23,515 nt of DNA, from positions 1-23,515 of the IMG/VR virus record IMGVR_UViG_3300030106_001233; one strand, written 5' to 3'. Below the pieces are notes generated by a model. It was not told the DNA's origin. It ran no database searches and saw nothing but the letters and a program-made list of their open reading frames with translations. The position numbers were made by a program, and so were the translations under genes. Below, piece after piece: positions 1 to 8,287 of the stretch. Every line of letters begins with the position of its first letter. The stretch's first letter is position 1. Origin of the DNA: a virus.

Positions 1-837
1 AGTTCTAACTTTGCAATAACACCAATTACTAGAAATATAGGATGTGTAAATGGATTTACAATTCAAGAATTTGCAGGAGATTTAATTTTTTTAAGTAAAG
101 ATGGTTTAAGAACTGTAGCAGCAACAGCTAGAATTGGTGACGTAGAATTAGGAACAATTAGTAGACCTGTTCAAAGTTTATTCTCAGGTGAAACAGATGT
201 AGATGAATTTGTAAGTTTAGTTATTCCTGAAAAAACACAGTATAGAATATTCTTTGCAAATTCAGACTTGACAGAAGCAAACACAAAAGGTATAATATGT
301 GTTCGTAAAGACAGTGGTTATGAGTTTAGTGAACTAAAAGGAATACAACCAAACTGTACAGATACGTCAATCGTTTCAGGCGACTCTGTCATTTTACATG
401 GAGGATTTGGTACTAACTCTTATGTATTTAGACAAGAACAAGGTTCACAGTTTGATAGCACAACTATAATAGGAAAGTATCGTTCACCTGATTTAACAAT
501 GGGTGATGCAGGAATTAGAAAAAACTTTCAACGTGCAATTATAAACTATTCACCTGAAGGTGCTTTAAATACAGATTTATTTTTAAGATATGATTATGAT
601 TCACCTGATGTTGCAAATCCTGCAGCATATCCGTTTGATAGTTCAAAAGTTGTAGCAATATATGGAACAGCTACATACAATACTTCAACATATGGTGGTC
701 AATCTACACCACTTACAAGACAACCAATAGAAGGAAGTGGGTTTGCAATAGCATTAAAAATTGTAGATAATGCTGTTTCACTTCCATACGCACTAAAAGG
801 ATTTCAATTAGAATTTGATGTAGGAGCAAGGAGATAA
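1..837 (+). CDS. Tail hub/nozzle-like structural protein (3' part)
   Basis: The reading frame is open from base 1, so the gene begins outside the window; 278 residues of its C-terminal part are visible. The stretch around residues 10-60 (CVNGFTIQEFAG, then LIFLSKDGLRTVA, then ELGTISRPVQ) has the look of repeated beta blades seen in podovirus tail nozzle or stabilisation proteins (T7 gp12 or P22 gp10 type). The C-terminus is also beta-rich and ends in FDVGARR. It sits directly before the fibre genes, separated from the next start by one base, as expected for a tail-tube component to which fibres attach. A TTG at 268 could be read as a start, but the upstream frame is fully coding in style, so it is treated as internal. 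Tail location is inferred from fold-like patterns and position; no catalytic motif is seen. Confidence 0.6.
   Translation, partial: SSNFAITPITRNIGCVNGFTIQEFAGDLIFLSKDGLRTVAATARIGDVELGTISRPVQSLFSGETDVDEFVSLVIPEKTQYRIFFANSDLTEANTKGIICVRKDSGYEFSELKGIQPNCTDTSIVSGDSVILHGGFGTNSYVFRQEQGSQFDSTTIIGKYRSPDLTMGDAGIRKNFQRAIINYSPEGALNTDLFLRYDYDSPDVANPAAYPFDSSKVVAIYGTATYNTSTYGGQSTPLTRQPIEGSGFAIALKIVDNAVSLPYALKGFQLEFDVGARR
268..296 (+). promoter_or_regulatory. Consensus sigma70-type promoter inside the tail gene
   Basis: The sequence shows TTGACA at 268-273, a 17-base spacer, and TATAAT at 291-296, a full match to the bacterial housekeeping consensus. It lies within coding sequence, about 540 bases upstream of the large fibre gene and reading toward it. 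Transcription would start near 303. Activity is inferred; an A+T-rich genome produces partial matches often, but a complete match at optimal spacing is uncommon. Confidence 0.45.
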
Positions 838-838
838 C

Positions 839-3271
839 ATGGGAGCAACCTATACAAGACAATCCACATACTCTGATGGAGATACAATTACAGCAGCACA
901 CAGTAATGATGAATTTAATCAATTACTAGCTGCTTTTGCTTCAGGTACAGGTCATACACATGATGGTACAACAGCAGAAGGTGGACCTATTACTAAGTTA
1001 CTTGGAACTGCTATTACAATCGGTGATGGCACAACAGGTACAGATATTGCTGTAACATTTGATGGTGAAACAAATGATGGTGTTCTTACTTGGATGGAAG
1101 ATGAAGACCATTTTAAATTTAGTGATGATGTAGTTATTGATGGTACAAAAAGATTATACTTTAATGACGAGGGTGGAGAATATATACATGGTGATGGCAC
1201 TGACCTTAATTTAGTTTCAGGTGCAGATATTAATATTCCTGCAAACATTGGATTGACATTCGGTGATGATGGAGAAAAGATTGAGGGTGACGGAACTGAT
1301 TTAACCATTACAGGTAATAACATTAATCTTACAGCAACAGCAGATGTAAATATACCATCAGGTGTAGGATTAACTTTTGCTACAGCAGAAAAAATAGAAT
1401 CAGATGGAACAGACTTAACTATTACTGTTGGGTCAAATGGTGATATAAATATACCTGCAAATATTGGATTAACATTTGGAGATGATGGAGAGAAGATAGA
1501 AGGTGATGGAACTGACCTAACAATTACAGGTAACAATATTAACCTAACTGCTACTGCTGATGTAGTTATTCCTGCAGATGTAGGTATCACATTTGGTAGT
1601 GGTGAAAAGATTGAAGGCGATAATACTGACCTAACAATTACATCAGGTGCAAAGATTAATTTAACTGCAACATCAGATGTACACATACCAAACAATGTAG
1701 GTATAGTATTTGGTGGTGATAGTGAAAAGATTGAAGGGGATGGAACTGACTTAACTATCTCTGCTAATAATCTTACAGTAGATGCTGTAGCTGATATTAT
1801 CTTAGATGCAGGTGGTGCTAATATAATATTTAAAGATGGTGGTACATCTATATTAGATATTGCAAATAATAGTACAGATGTTGAACTAACAGTTAGTACA
1901 GCAGATAAAAATTTTAAGATTAAAGGTACAGATGGTTCTAGTGCAATCACTGCTTTAGATATTGATATGGCATTAGCAGGTAAAGCTACATTTAATGGTG
2001 ATGTTGTTGTAACAGGCGATTTAACAATTACAGGGGATGACCTTGTAATGGGTACAAATACAGCAGGACATATTCTTGTTGGTGATGATACAAACTTTAA
2101 TCCTGTTGCAGTATCAGGCGATATATCAATGGCAGCAAATGGTGCAGTAACAATCGCTAATACTGCCGTTGAAAGTGGTATGTTAAATGCTAATGTAATT
2201 ACTGGACAGTCTGAATTAGGGTCGGCTGATGTAGACTCTACAAATGATGATTTACTTATACATGATGCAGATGCTGGTGCATTAAAAAAAGTATCTGTAG
2301 CTAATCTTGTTTCAAGTGCAGGAGGTATAACAGAAATTAGTGCAGATAGCACTCCACAATTAGGTGGTAATTTAGATACTAACTCACATAATATACTAAT
2401 AGATGATGCTCATTTTATTGCTGATGAAAATGGTAATGAACAGATTATATTTCAAACAACATCATCTGCTGTTAATCAGATTGATGTAACAAATGCTGCA
2501 ACAGGTAATGCACCTGAAATTTCAGCAACAGGTGGAGATACAAATGTAAGTCTTAAACTAACACCTAAAGGTTCAGGGCAAATTCTTATAGATGGAAATG
2601 TAGGTATTGAAACAGGAGTTATAGATTTAAAAAATGGTGGTTCTCAATCTAATGTTAAATTTTATTGTGAATCTTCAAATGCTCACTATGTTCAATTACA
2701 AGCACCTGCCCACAGTGATTTTTCAGGCAATGTAACAGCAACATTACCTAATGCTACAGGAACACTTGTAGGAACAGGTGATACAGGTTCAGTAACAAAT
2801 GGAATGTTAGCAGGAAGTATTGCAGCATCTAAATTAGCAGGAAGTATTGGAGATAGTAAACTTAGTACAATAAGCACAGCAGGAAAAGTTGAACTTGGAG
2901 CATTAGAAATTGATGGTGCTTCAGATATTGGAGCAGACCTTGCTGATGCTGATTTAATTATTGTTGATGATGGTGCAGGTGGAACAGAAGTAAAGTCTGA
3001 ACTAACAAGAGTTAAAAAATACATTTATTCTGCAATGTCAGGTGATGCAACTGCAAGTGATTCAGGAGCAGTTACAATAGCAAATGATGCAGTAGAAAGT
3101 GGTATGTTAAATGATAATGTTATTTCTGGTCAAACAGAATTAGCGAGTGGACTTGCAACAACAGATGAGTTGTTAGTAAGTGATGGTGGCACAATAAAAA
3201 GAATGGATGTATCTGTATTACAAGCAGTAACAGATGATTCAGCTACAGCATTAGCAATAGCTTTAGGATAG
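839..3271 (+). CDS. Large repetitive tail fibre protein
   Basis: This 810-residue protein is very rich in Gly, Asp, Thr, Asn and Ala and poor in Cys, as is usual for trimeric beta-structured fibres. The N-terminus has a GHTHDGT motif (about residues 38-44), common near the virion-attachment end of phage fibres. Residues about 104-333 hold six tandem repeats of 33-39 residues around the core EKIEGDGTDLTI. A second module (GAVTIAN, VESGMLN, then a TxELLVSDGG-like stretch) occurs twice, at about residues 426-496 and 734-800. A segment with SIAASKLAGSIGDSKL lies near residue 660. AAGGAG at 828-833 lies five bases before the ATG. It probably recognises a host surface structure. No S74 chaperone domain is present, so trimer assembly may depend on another factor. 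Confidence 0.8.
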   Translation: MGATYTRQSTYSDGDTITAAHSNDEFNQLLAAFASGTGHTHDGTTAEGGPITKLLGTAITIGDGTTGTDIAVTFDGETNDGVLTWMEDEDHFKFSDDVVIDGTKRLYFNDEGGEYIHGDGTDLNLVSGADINIPANIGLTFGDDGEKIEGDGTDLTITGNNINLTATADVNIPSGVGLTFATAEKIESDGTDLTITVGSNGDINIPANIGLTFGDDGEKIEGDGTDLTITGNNINLTATADVVIPADVGITFGSGEKIEGDNTDLTITSGAKINLTATSDVHIPNNVGIVFGGDSEKIEGDGTDLTISANNLTVDAVADIILDAGGANIIFKDGGTSILDIANNSTDVELTVSTADKNFKIKGTDGSSAITALDIDMALAGKATFNGDVVVTGDLTITGDDLVMGTNTAGHILVGDDTNFNPVAVSGDISMAANGAVTIANTAVESGMLNANVITGQSELGSADVDSTNDDLLIHDADAGALKKVSVANLVSSAGGITEISADSTPQLGGNLDTNSHNILIDDAHFIADENGNEQIIFQTTSSAVNQIDVTNAATGNAPEISATGGDTNVSLKLTPKGSGQILIDGNVGIETGVIDLKNGGSQSNVKFYCESSNAHYVQLQAPAHSDFSGNVTATLPNATGTLVGTGDTGSVTNGMLAGSIAASKLAGSIGDSKLSTISTAGKVELGALEIDGASDIGADLADADLIIVDDGAGGTEVKSELTRVKKYIYSAMSGDATASDSGAVTIANDAVESGMLNDNVISGQTELASGLATTDELLVSDGGTIKRMDVSVLQAVTDDSATALAIALG
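1148..1837 (+). repeat. Six tandem protein-level repeats in the fibre gene
   Basis: Six units, each 33-39 codons, follow the pattern GLTFGDDGEKIEGDGTDLTI followed by an Asn/Thr-rich strand and DxxIP. The second and fourth units encode an identical 41-residue block (bases 1226-1348 and 1442-1564) yet differ at 21 codons, all synonymous by direct comparison. The DNA is therefore diverged while the protein is constrained. This is a structural fibre repeat, not a CRISPR or recombination repeat. Confidence 0.85.
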
Positions 3272-3281
3272 GAGATAAAAG

Positions 3282-3641
3282 ATGGCTAATACATTTAAGG
3301 TTGTTTCCCATGACGTTATGCCAGCGAGCAGTGGAACTCCAGAAGATTTATATACAACTCCGGGTTCTACTACTACAGTTGTTTTAGGTATCATGGTGGC
3401 TAACGTACATTCATCACAAGTAACTGCTAGTGTAAAATTAGTATCAGATACAAGTGGTGGTGGTAGAGCAGCAACAAACACAACAACATTTTTAGTAAAA
3501 GATGCACCAGTTCCTGTAGGTTCAAGTTTAGAACTGTTATCAGGAAATAAGGTTGTATTAGAAACTACAGACAAAATTCAAATAGATTGTTCTGTAGCAG
3601 ATAAAGTTTCAGTTACAATGAGTATAATGGAGATAACATAA
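3282..3641 (+). CDS. Small beta-rich virion structural protein
   Basis: A 119-residue protein with alternating hydrophobic strands and little helix. The stretch VPVPVGSSLELLSGNKVVLE (about residues 76-94) with a following TTDKIQIDCS resembles small phage structural proteins found among tail-fibre genes of cyanophages and other marine phages. AGGAGATAAAAG lies just before the ATG, ten bases after the stop of the large fibre. Its stop shares its last base with the next gene's start, indicating translational coupling with the S74 fibre. It could be a fibre-attachment or tail decoration protein. The exact role is not recognised; structural function rests on context and beta-sandwich style. Confidence 0.6.
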   Translation: MANTFKVVSHDVMPASSGTPEDLYTTPGSTTTVVLGIMVANVHSSQVTASVKLVSDTSGGGRAATNTTTFLVKDAPVPVGSSLELLSGNKVVLETTDKIQIDCSVADKVSVTMSIMEIT

Positions 3642-4495
3642 TGGGTTATGTAGGAGTACAACCAGTAGAATTTTTAACCACAAGTTCAGGTTTTGATTTA
3701 AATGGAACGGAGTTAATTCTTGATGCAGATGACGATACAACAATTACCTCAGATACGGATGACCAAATTGATTTTAAAGTAGGTGGCACAGATACTTTTA
3801 CACTTACATCATCAGCAGTTGTTTTTAATGAAGGTAGTGGTGATATAGATTTTAGAATTGAATCTAATGGCAATGCTGATATGTTTAAATTAGATGCAAA
3901 TGATGATACAGTTTTAATAGGAAATACCACATTTGAAAATACAGGTCATGTAGGTGTAGGAATAGCAGACCCTTCAAATAGTGGTCAATTTGGAGGAACA
4001 CAGGTAAGTTTAAATGTTGGAGGTTCTGCTGCTGCTGAAGTTAGAATTAAATCTAATGCTAGTGATGCTGATACAGCTTTGATTTCATCAAATTCAAGTC
4101 ATCAATTTTTTATAATTAATGGAGCAAATGGAGTTGCACTTGCACATGATGGAAACAGTTTTAGTGCTGCTTCAGATGAACGAAAAAAAGATATTATTGA
4201 AAATATTACTGATGCAGAAACAAAAATAAATAAATTAAGAGCAGTAGTAGGAAAATATAAAACTACAGATGCAGATGGAACTAGAAGAAGTTTTTTAATT
4301 GCTCAAGATTTTTTAAATAATTTTCCAGAACCAGTTAATGAAGTTGCAGAAATAGATAGTGATGGAAAAGAAACAAGTGATACATATTATCAATTAGAAT
4401 ATCAAGCTGTTGTTCCATTATTAGTTGCAGGAATAAAAGAATTATCTGCTAAATGTGCCGATTATGAAACAAGAATAAAAGCATTAGAAGGATAG
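3641..4495 (+). CDS. Tail fibre/spike with C-terminal S74 chaperone
   Basis: A 284-residue protein. Residues 21-53 hold a cassette (LILDADDDTTITSDTDDQID) also present twice in the next gene. Residues about 100-175 form Gly/Ser/Asn-rich fibre-like strands. From residue 178 the motif SDERKK begins a typical intramolecular chaperone domain (peptidase S74, as in endosialidases), including LRAVVGKYK and a YQLEYQAVVPLLVAGIKEL segment and ending in a short coiled coil. In the characterised family the domain drives trimer folding and cleaves itself off just before the Ser of this motif, here predicted before S178. The ATG overlaps the previous stop by one base, with GGAG upstream. Confidence in the chaperone domain is high; the receptor is unknown. 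Confidence 0.85.
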   Translation: MGYVGVQPVEFLTTSSGFDLNGTELILDADDDTTITSDTDDQIDFKVGGTDTFTLTSSAVVFNEGSGDIDFRIESNGNADMFKLDANDDTVLIGNTTFENTGHVGVGIADPSNSGQFGGTQVSLNVGGSAAAEVRIKSNASDADTALISSNSSHQFFIINGANGVALAHDGNSFSAASDERKKDIIENITDAETKINKLRAVVGKYKTTDADGTRRSFLIAQDFLNNFPEPVNEVAEIDSDGKETSDTYYQLEYQAVVPLLVAGIKELSAKCADYETRIKALEG

Positions 4496-4759
4496 AATAT
4501 GCCATATATAGGAAAACAATTAGGATTTACAAATCTAGCAGGAGATGAGTTATTTCTTGACGCTGACTCTGATACTTCTATTACAGCTAGTACAGATGAT
4601 GTTATTGATATTAAGGTTGCAGGAAGTGATGTGTACCATTTTACAAGCACACACTTAGACATAAACGGAAAAGAATTAATTTTAGATGCTGATGCAGATA
4701 CAAGTATTACGACAGATACAGATGACCAAATTGATGTTAAACTTGCTGGTACAGATAGG
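3701..4759 (+). repeat. Shared cassette in two adjacent fibre genes (three copies)
   Basis: Three copies of a roughly 32-residue cassette with the pattern ELxLDADxDTSIT..TDDxIDxKxxGxD occur at bases 3701-3799, 4538-4633 and 4664-4759. The first is near the N-terminus of the S74 fibre and the other two are tandem at the N-terminus of the following fibre. They diverge at both protein and DNA level. The pattern suggests duplication of an N-terminal attachment or shaft module between neighbouring fibres. Confidence 0.75.
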
Positions 4760-5566
4760 ATAAGATTGCATGGCACTGGTAAACTAAGTGTTGCAGATAA
4801 TACAAGTGCATTTAGTACATCTCATGTAATTGAGGGCAGAGGTACAAGTGCTACTGGTATTGCTTTACAAATGCAAAATGATGAAAATAGTGCTTATGGT
4901 CAATTATTTATTGCAGGTTCAAGTTATAATGCTTATGGTGCTACAGCGTCAGATATGTGGTTATACAGTCCAAATAATGTAACTGTAGGTTCACACGCAG
5001 CAAAACTTGTAAAATTAGTTTCAAATAATGGCATCAGATTACAAGTAAATACAGATGGTTCTGTTACGATTGGTGGTGCTTTATCAAAGGGTTCAGGTTC
5101 ATTTAGAATAGACCATCCATTAGAAAGTAAAAAAGATACACATTATTTAGTACATTCATTTATAGAAGGACCACAAGCAGATTTAATTTACAGAGGTAAA
5201 GCAACATTATCTTCAGGCACAGCATCTGTAAATATTGACACAACAAATGGAATGACAGATGGAACATTCGTTGCATTGTGTAGAGATATAACTTGTTACA
5301 CAAATAATGAAACAGGTTGGACACCAGTAAAAGGTTCTGTAAGTGGGAATATTTTAACAATTACAGCACAAGATAATTCTTGCACAGATACAATTAGTTG
5401 GATGGTAGTTGGCGAAAGACAAGATGACCACATGAAAGATAATAATACAGGTTGGACAGACAGTGATGGTAAAATAATTATTGAACCTTTAAAATCAGAT
5501 GTTGCTACTAAAGAAGGACACAATACTACACCATCTAGTAATTCTCCACCTCCATCAGATTTGTAG
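4499..5566 (+). CDS. Tail fibre protein with conserved SFRIDHPL domain
   Basis: A 355-residue protein beginning with two LDADxDTSIT cassettes (residues 14-45 and 56-87). The middle contains GSGSFRIDHPLESKKDTHYL, then VHSFIEGPQADLIYRG (about residues 200-235), a block conserved in many marine phage tail-fibre proteins. A beta-rich domain with four Cys (CRDITCYTNNE and later NSCTD) follows. The last 30 residues are Ser/Pro-rich and probably flexible. The gene starts three bases after the stop of the S74 fibre with AAGGA upstream. Unlike most fibres, the IDHPL block is usually seen without S74 domains. It is likely a host-recognition or tail-side fibre; no enzymatic motif was found. Confidence 0.75.
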   Translation: MPYIGKQLGFTNLAGDELFLDADSDTSITASTDDVIDIKVAGSDVYHFTSTHLDINGKELILDADADTSITTDTDDQIDVKLAGTDRIRLHGTGKLSVADNTSAFSTSHVIEGRGTSATGIALQMQNDENSAYGQLFIAGSSYNAYGATASDMWLYSPNNVTVGSHAAKLVKLVSNNGIRLQVNTDGSVTIGGALSKGSGSFRIDHPLESKKDTHYLVHSFIEGPQADLIYRGKATLSSGTASVNIDTTNGMTDGTFVALCRDITCYTNNETGWTPVKGSVSGNILTITAQDNSCTDTISWMVVGERQDDHMKDNNTGWTDSDGKIIIEPLKSDVATKEGHNTTPSSNSPPPSDL

Positions 5567-5577
5567 GGAATTAACCA

Positions 5578-5811
5578 ATGGAAATATCTCCAATGATATT
5601 TTGGAATGTTGTTCTAACGCTAATTATAGCTCCTGCGTTTTGGACATTTCGTGCATTAGTATCTGAAGTAAAAAGAATAGATATATTATTAAATAAAACA
5701 AGAGAAGAATATGCTACTCGTGGTGATATGCATAATGAAATGCAACAAGTCATGGAAGCATTACATAGACTAGAAGACAAACTAGATAGAGCATTACAAA
5801 AGGATAAATAA
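5578..5811 (+). CDS. Small membrane/coiled-coil protein (possible lysis gene)
   Basis: A 77-residue protein. Residues about 5-25 (IFWNVVLTLIIAPAFW) form one membrane helix. The remainder is charged and predicted helical, with a heptad-like pattern from about residue 30 to 74 (MHNEMQQVMEALHRLEDKLD). One membrane helix followed by a coiled coil is the shape of holin-like or Rz-type inner-membrane spanin proteins, and position after fibre genes is common for lysis genes, but no endolysin is visible in this window. It could equally be a virion-associated membrane protein. The upstream AGGGA is weak and spaced ten bases from the ATG. Confidence 0.5.
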   Translation: MEISPMIFWNVVLTLIIAPAFWTFRALVSEVKRIDILLNKTREEYATRGDMHNEMQQVMEALHRLEDKLDRALQKDK

Positions 5812-5814
5812 TAG

Positions 5815-8088
5815 ATGGCAATGTTTAGAGCATTTAAACCTGAAGGGTTAAATAAGATTGCTAAAGCTATGGGTTATCAAGGTGATATGAAAGCGTTTGG
5901 AACTTTCTTAGAAGAAAATCCTGATAAGCAAGAGCAAATGCAAAGATATACGAATACAGCTATGCGAATGGCTCAAGGTGGTTTAGCATTTCAACAAGGT
6001 GGAACAGCACCTGCAAGAGGACAAGAAGGTAGTAATCCACCTAGATTGGAACTAACTAATCCTGCTATGCCTAGACCTGTTAATTTGGATAATACTCAAA
6101 CTCCTACAGGTGTAACATCTGCTCAAGATATAAGTAATATAGGAGTATCTAGAGCCCAACAAGCACAACCAACACCTACAAATAGAAATCCAGCTGGTCA
6201 AACAATAGGTACAACAACAATGCAAAGAATGACAGCTCCGGGATTACCTCAAGGAGGTGTTACACAAGCTGCATATACTCCAAGTGAAGAAGGACAATAT
6301 ATAGACCCTAGAGGTGGACAGTTAGTTGGTTCAATTCAAGTTCCTACTGCTATGGCTACAACAGCTCAAGCAGTTGTTCCTACAGAAACACAAGCAAACT
6401 TAATGCAAGCACAACAAGCGACACCTGCTGTAGATAGTGCTTTGGCTTCTGTGCAAGCATCTCAATTAAATCCTGATGACCCTAGAGCTAAAATAACTGC
6501 TGCTCAACAAACAGCATCAAGTGTAGGTAATCTTGAAGCTGCTCAAGGACAAGCAACTTTAATAGAAAGTCCAGTACAAAGACAAATACAACAAGGAGAA
6601 TTGGTATCTTCTGTTGCAAATGCTGAAACTGCAAGTAAATTTAGTGAGCAAATACAAGCTGCAACAGCAACTCCTACTGAAAAAGCAACAGTACAAGGAC
6701 AGTTAGCACAACTTACTGCAAACTTTGATGCAACGAACCCTCCCTCTTGGGCTGCAGGTGCATTAAGAGGTGTGCAAGCACAAATGGCACAAAGAGGGTT
6801 AGGTGCTTCTTCTATGGCTGGACAAGCTATGGTTCAAGCAGTATTAGAGTCTGCACTTCCTATAGCACAAGCAGATGCACAGTTACAAGCATCTTTTGAA
6901 ACACAGAATTTATCTAATAGACAACAAAGAGCAATGTTAGCTGCTCAACAAAGAGCAACATTTATTGGACAAGAGTTTGACCAAGAGTTTCAAACTAGAG
7001 TGCAAAATGCTGCAAGAATTAGTGATATAGCTAATCAAAACTTTACTGCTGAACAACAAGTACAACTAGAAAATTCTAGATTAGCTAATACTATGAATCT
7101 AAACAATCTATCTAATAGACAAGCTATTGTTGTTGCCGAAGCAAGTGCTTTAGCAAATATGGATTTATCTAATCTTAATAATAGACAACAAGCTGCTGTG
7201 CAAAATGCACAATCATTTTTACAAATGGATATGGCTAATTTATCTAATAAACAACAAACAGAAATGTTTAAAGCACAACAAAGAGTTCAATCTATGTTTA
7301 CAGATGCTGCAGCAGTTAATGCAGCAAGTCAATTTAATGCTACAAGTCAAAATCAAGTTGACCAATTTTTTTCTGGATTAGCAAATCAAGTAAGTCAATT
7401 TAATGCTACACAATCTAATGCTCAAGCACAATTTAATGCAGGACAAATGAATACTGTAAATAGATTTAATAGCGAAATGAATAATCAACGTGACCAATTT
7501 AATGCACAAAATCAATTAGTAATTGCACAAGCTAACGCACAATGGAGAAGACAAATTGCTACACAAGACACAGCAGCAGTTAATCGTGCTAATGAATTAA
7601 ATGCAAATGCTATTTTAGATATATCTAAACAAGCCTATTCAAATTTATGGCAGTATTATCGTGATACAATGGAGTGGGCATGGACTTCTGCTGAAAGTGA
7701 ATTAGATAGAATGAGAGATTTATCTATTGCTGAGTTAGATGCTAAAACAAAAGAACAAGTACAAAAATCTGCATCTTCTTCGCAAGCAGGGTCTGCTATT
7801 GGTGGACTTATAGGAACTGTTATATCTGGTGGATTAGAACATGGATTTGGTAATTTATTTTGTTGGGTAGCTAGAGAAGTGTATGGTAGAGATAATGTTA
7901 AATGGTTTATATTTAGACTTTGGTTAAGATATGATGCACCAAAATGGTTTGTATCTCTATATGGTAGGTATGGTAAAGATTATGCTAAATTTATTAGTGA
8001 TAAACCAATGTTGAAATATATAACTAGAAAATTAATGGATTATATAATTGATACGAAAAGGAGAAGTAGATATGAGCAGAACGCTTAA
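5815..8088 (+). CDS. Gln/Ala-rich virion protein with CWVAREVYG C-terminal domain
   Basis: A 757-residue protein in three parts. Residues about 1-60 are mixed, with GDMKAFGTFLEENPDKQEQM. Residues about 60-640 are very rich in Gln, Ala, Asn and Thr. In the second half LSNRQQ-like and QFNA-like motifs recur, suggesting a long helical rod. Residues 659-674 are Gly-rich and hydrophobic (GSAIGGLIGTVISGG), a possible membrane-inserting segment. From C683 a compact domain begins with CWVAREVYG and continues with aromatic residues (FRLWLRYDAPKWF) to the C-terminus. That domain recurs at the ends of other phage virion proteins. The likely role is an internal virion or tail protein that helps DNA enter the cell. 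The stop lies inside the next gene (17 bases). Confidence 0.65.
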   Translation: MAMFRAFKPEGLNKIAKAMGYQGDMKAFGTFLEENPDKQEQMQRYTNTAMRMAQGGLAFQQGGTAPARGQEGSNPPRLELTNPAMPRPVNLDNTQTPTGVTSAQDISNIGVSRAQQAQPTPTNRNPAGQTIGTTTMQRMTAPGLPQGGVTQAAYTPSEEGQYIDPRGGQLVGSIQVPTAMATTAQAVVPTETQANLMQAQQATPAVDSALASVQASQLNPDDPRAKITAAQQTASSVGNLEAAQGQATLIESPVQRQIQQGELVSSVANAETASKFSEQIQAATATPTEKATVQGQLAQLTANFDATNPPSWAAGALRGVQAQMAQRGLGASSMAGQAMVQAVLESALPIAQADAQLQASFETQNLSNRQQRAMLAAQQRATFIGQEFDQEFQTRVQNAARISDIANQNFTAEQQVQLENSRLANTMNLNNLSNRQAIVVAEASALANMDLSNLNNRQQAAVQNAQSFLQMDMANLSNKQQTEMFKAQQRVQSMFTDAAAVNAASQFNATSQNQVDQFFSGLANQVSQFNATQSNAQAQFNAGQMNTVNRFNSEMNNQRDQFNAQNQLVIAQANAQWRRQIATQDTAAVNRANELNANAILDISKQAYSNLWQYYRDTMEWAWTSAESELDRMRDLSIAELDAKTKEQVQKSASSSQAGSAIGGLIGTVISGGLEHGFGNLFCWVAREVYGRDNVKWFIFRLWLRYDAPKWFVSLYGRYGKDYAKFISDKPMLKYITRKLMDYIIDTKRRSRYEQNA

Positions 8089-8287
8089 TCCCGGAATCTT
8101 AATATATAGCAATATACAAAAGATAAATGCAAATAGACCAAAACAAGAAAAAAAGAATGATAGAGGATTACTTAGTCCAATGTCTAGACCTAGTATGATG
8201 CCTAAATCAGAGGATAGCACAAAACCTTTAATATCTGTTATAGAAACAGTAAATTTAATTAGTAAACGTAGGAAAGAAATAACATAA
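8072..8287 (+). CDS. Small basic protein of unknown function
   Basis: I do not recognise this 71-residue protein. It is rich in Lys, Arg, Ser and Pro, with no membrane segment. AAAAGGAG at 8056-8063 lies eight bases before the ATG at 8072, which I prefer over an in-frame TTG at 8048 that lacks a ribosome binding site. It overlaps the end of the preceding virion gene by 17 bases and its stop shares a base with the next start. This tight coupling inside the virion block suggests a small structural or assembly factor, but nothing in the sequence shows a function. Confidence 0.55.
   Translation: MSRTLNPGILIYSNIQKINANRPKQEKKNDRGLLSPMSRPSMMPKSEDSTKPLISVIETVNLISKRRKEIT

Noticed and set aside
1148-1837. 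Regular repeats that could suggest a CRISPR array or recombination site
   Set aside because: The repeats are in-frame protein repeats with many synonymous differences and no constant repeat/unique spacer structure.
952-2352. Long open frame (466 codons) antisense to the fibre gene
   Set aside because: The fibre's repetitive, Asp/Gly/Thr-rich codon use rarely makes stops on the other strand. The antisense product is a low-complexity Ser/Pro/Val-rich sequence mirroring the repeats, and the sense frame has a ribosome binding site and clear fibre features.
839-5566. Diversity-generating retroelement acting on fibres
   Set aside because: No reverse transcriptase gene, template repeat, or adenine-biased variable region is visible in the window.
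8048-8287. Longer start (TTG 8048) for the small basic protein
   Set aside because: The ATG at 8072 has AAAAGGAG at good spacing; the TTG does not.
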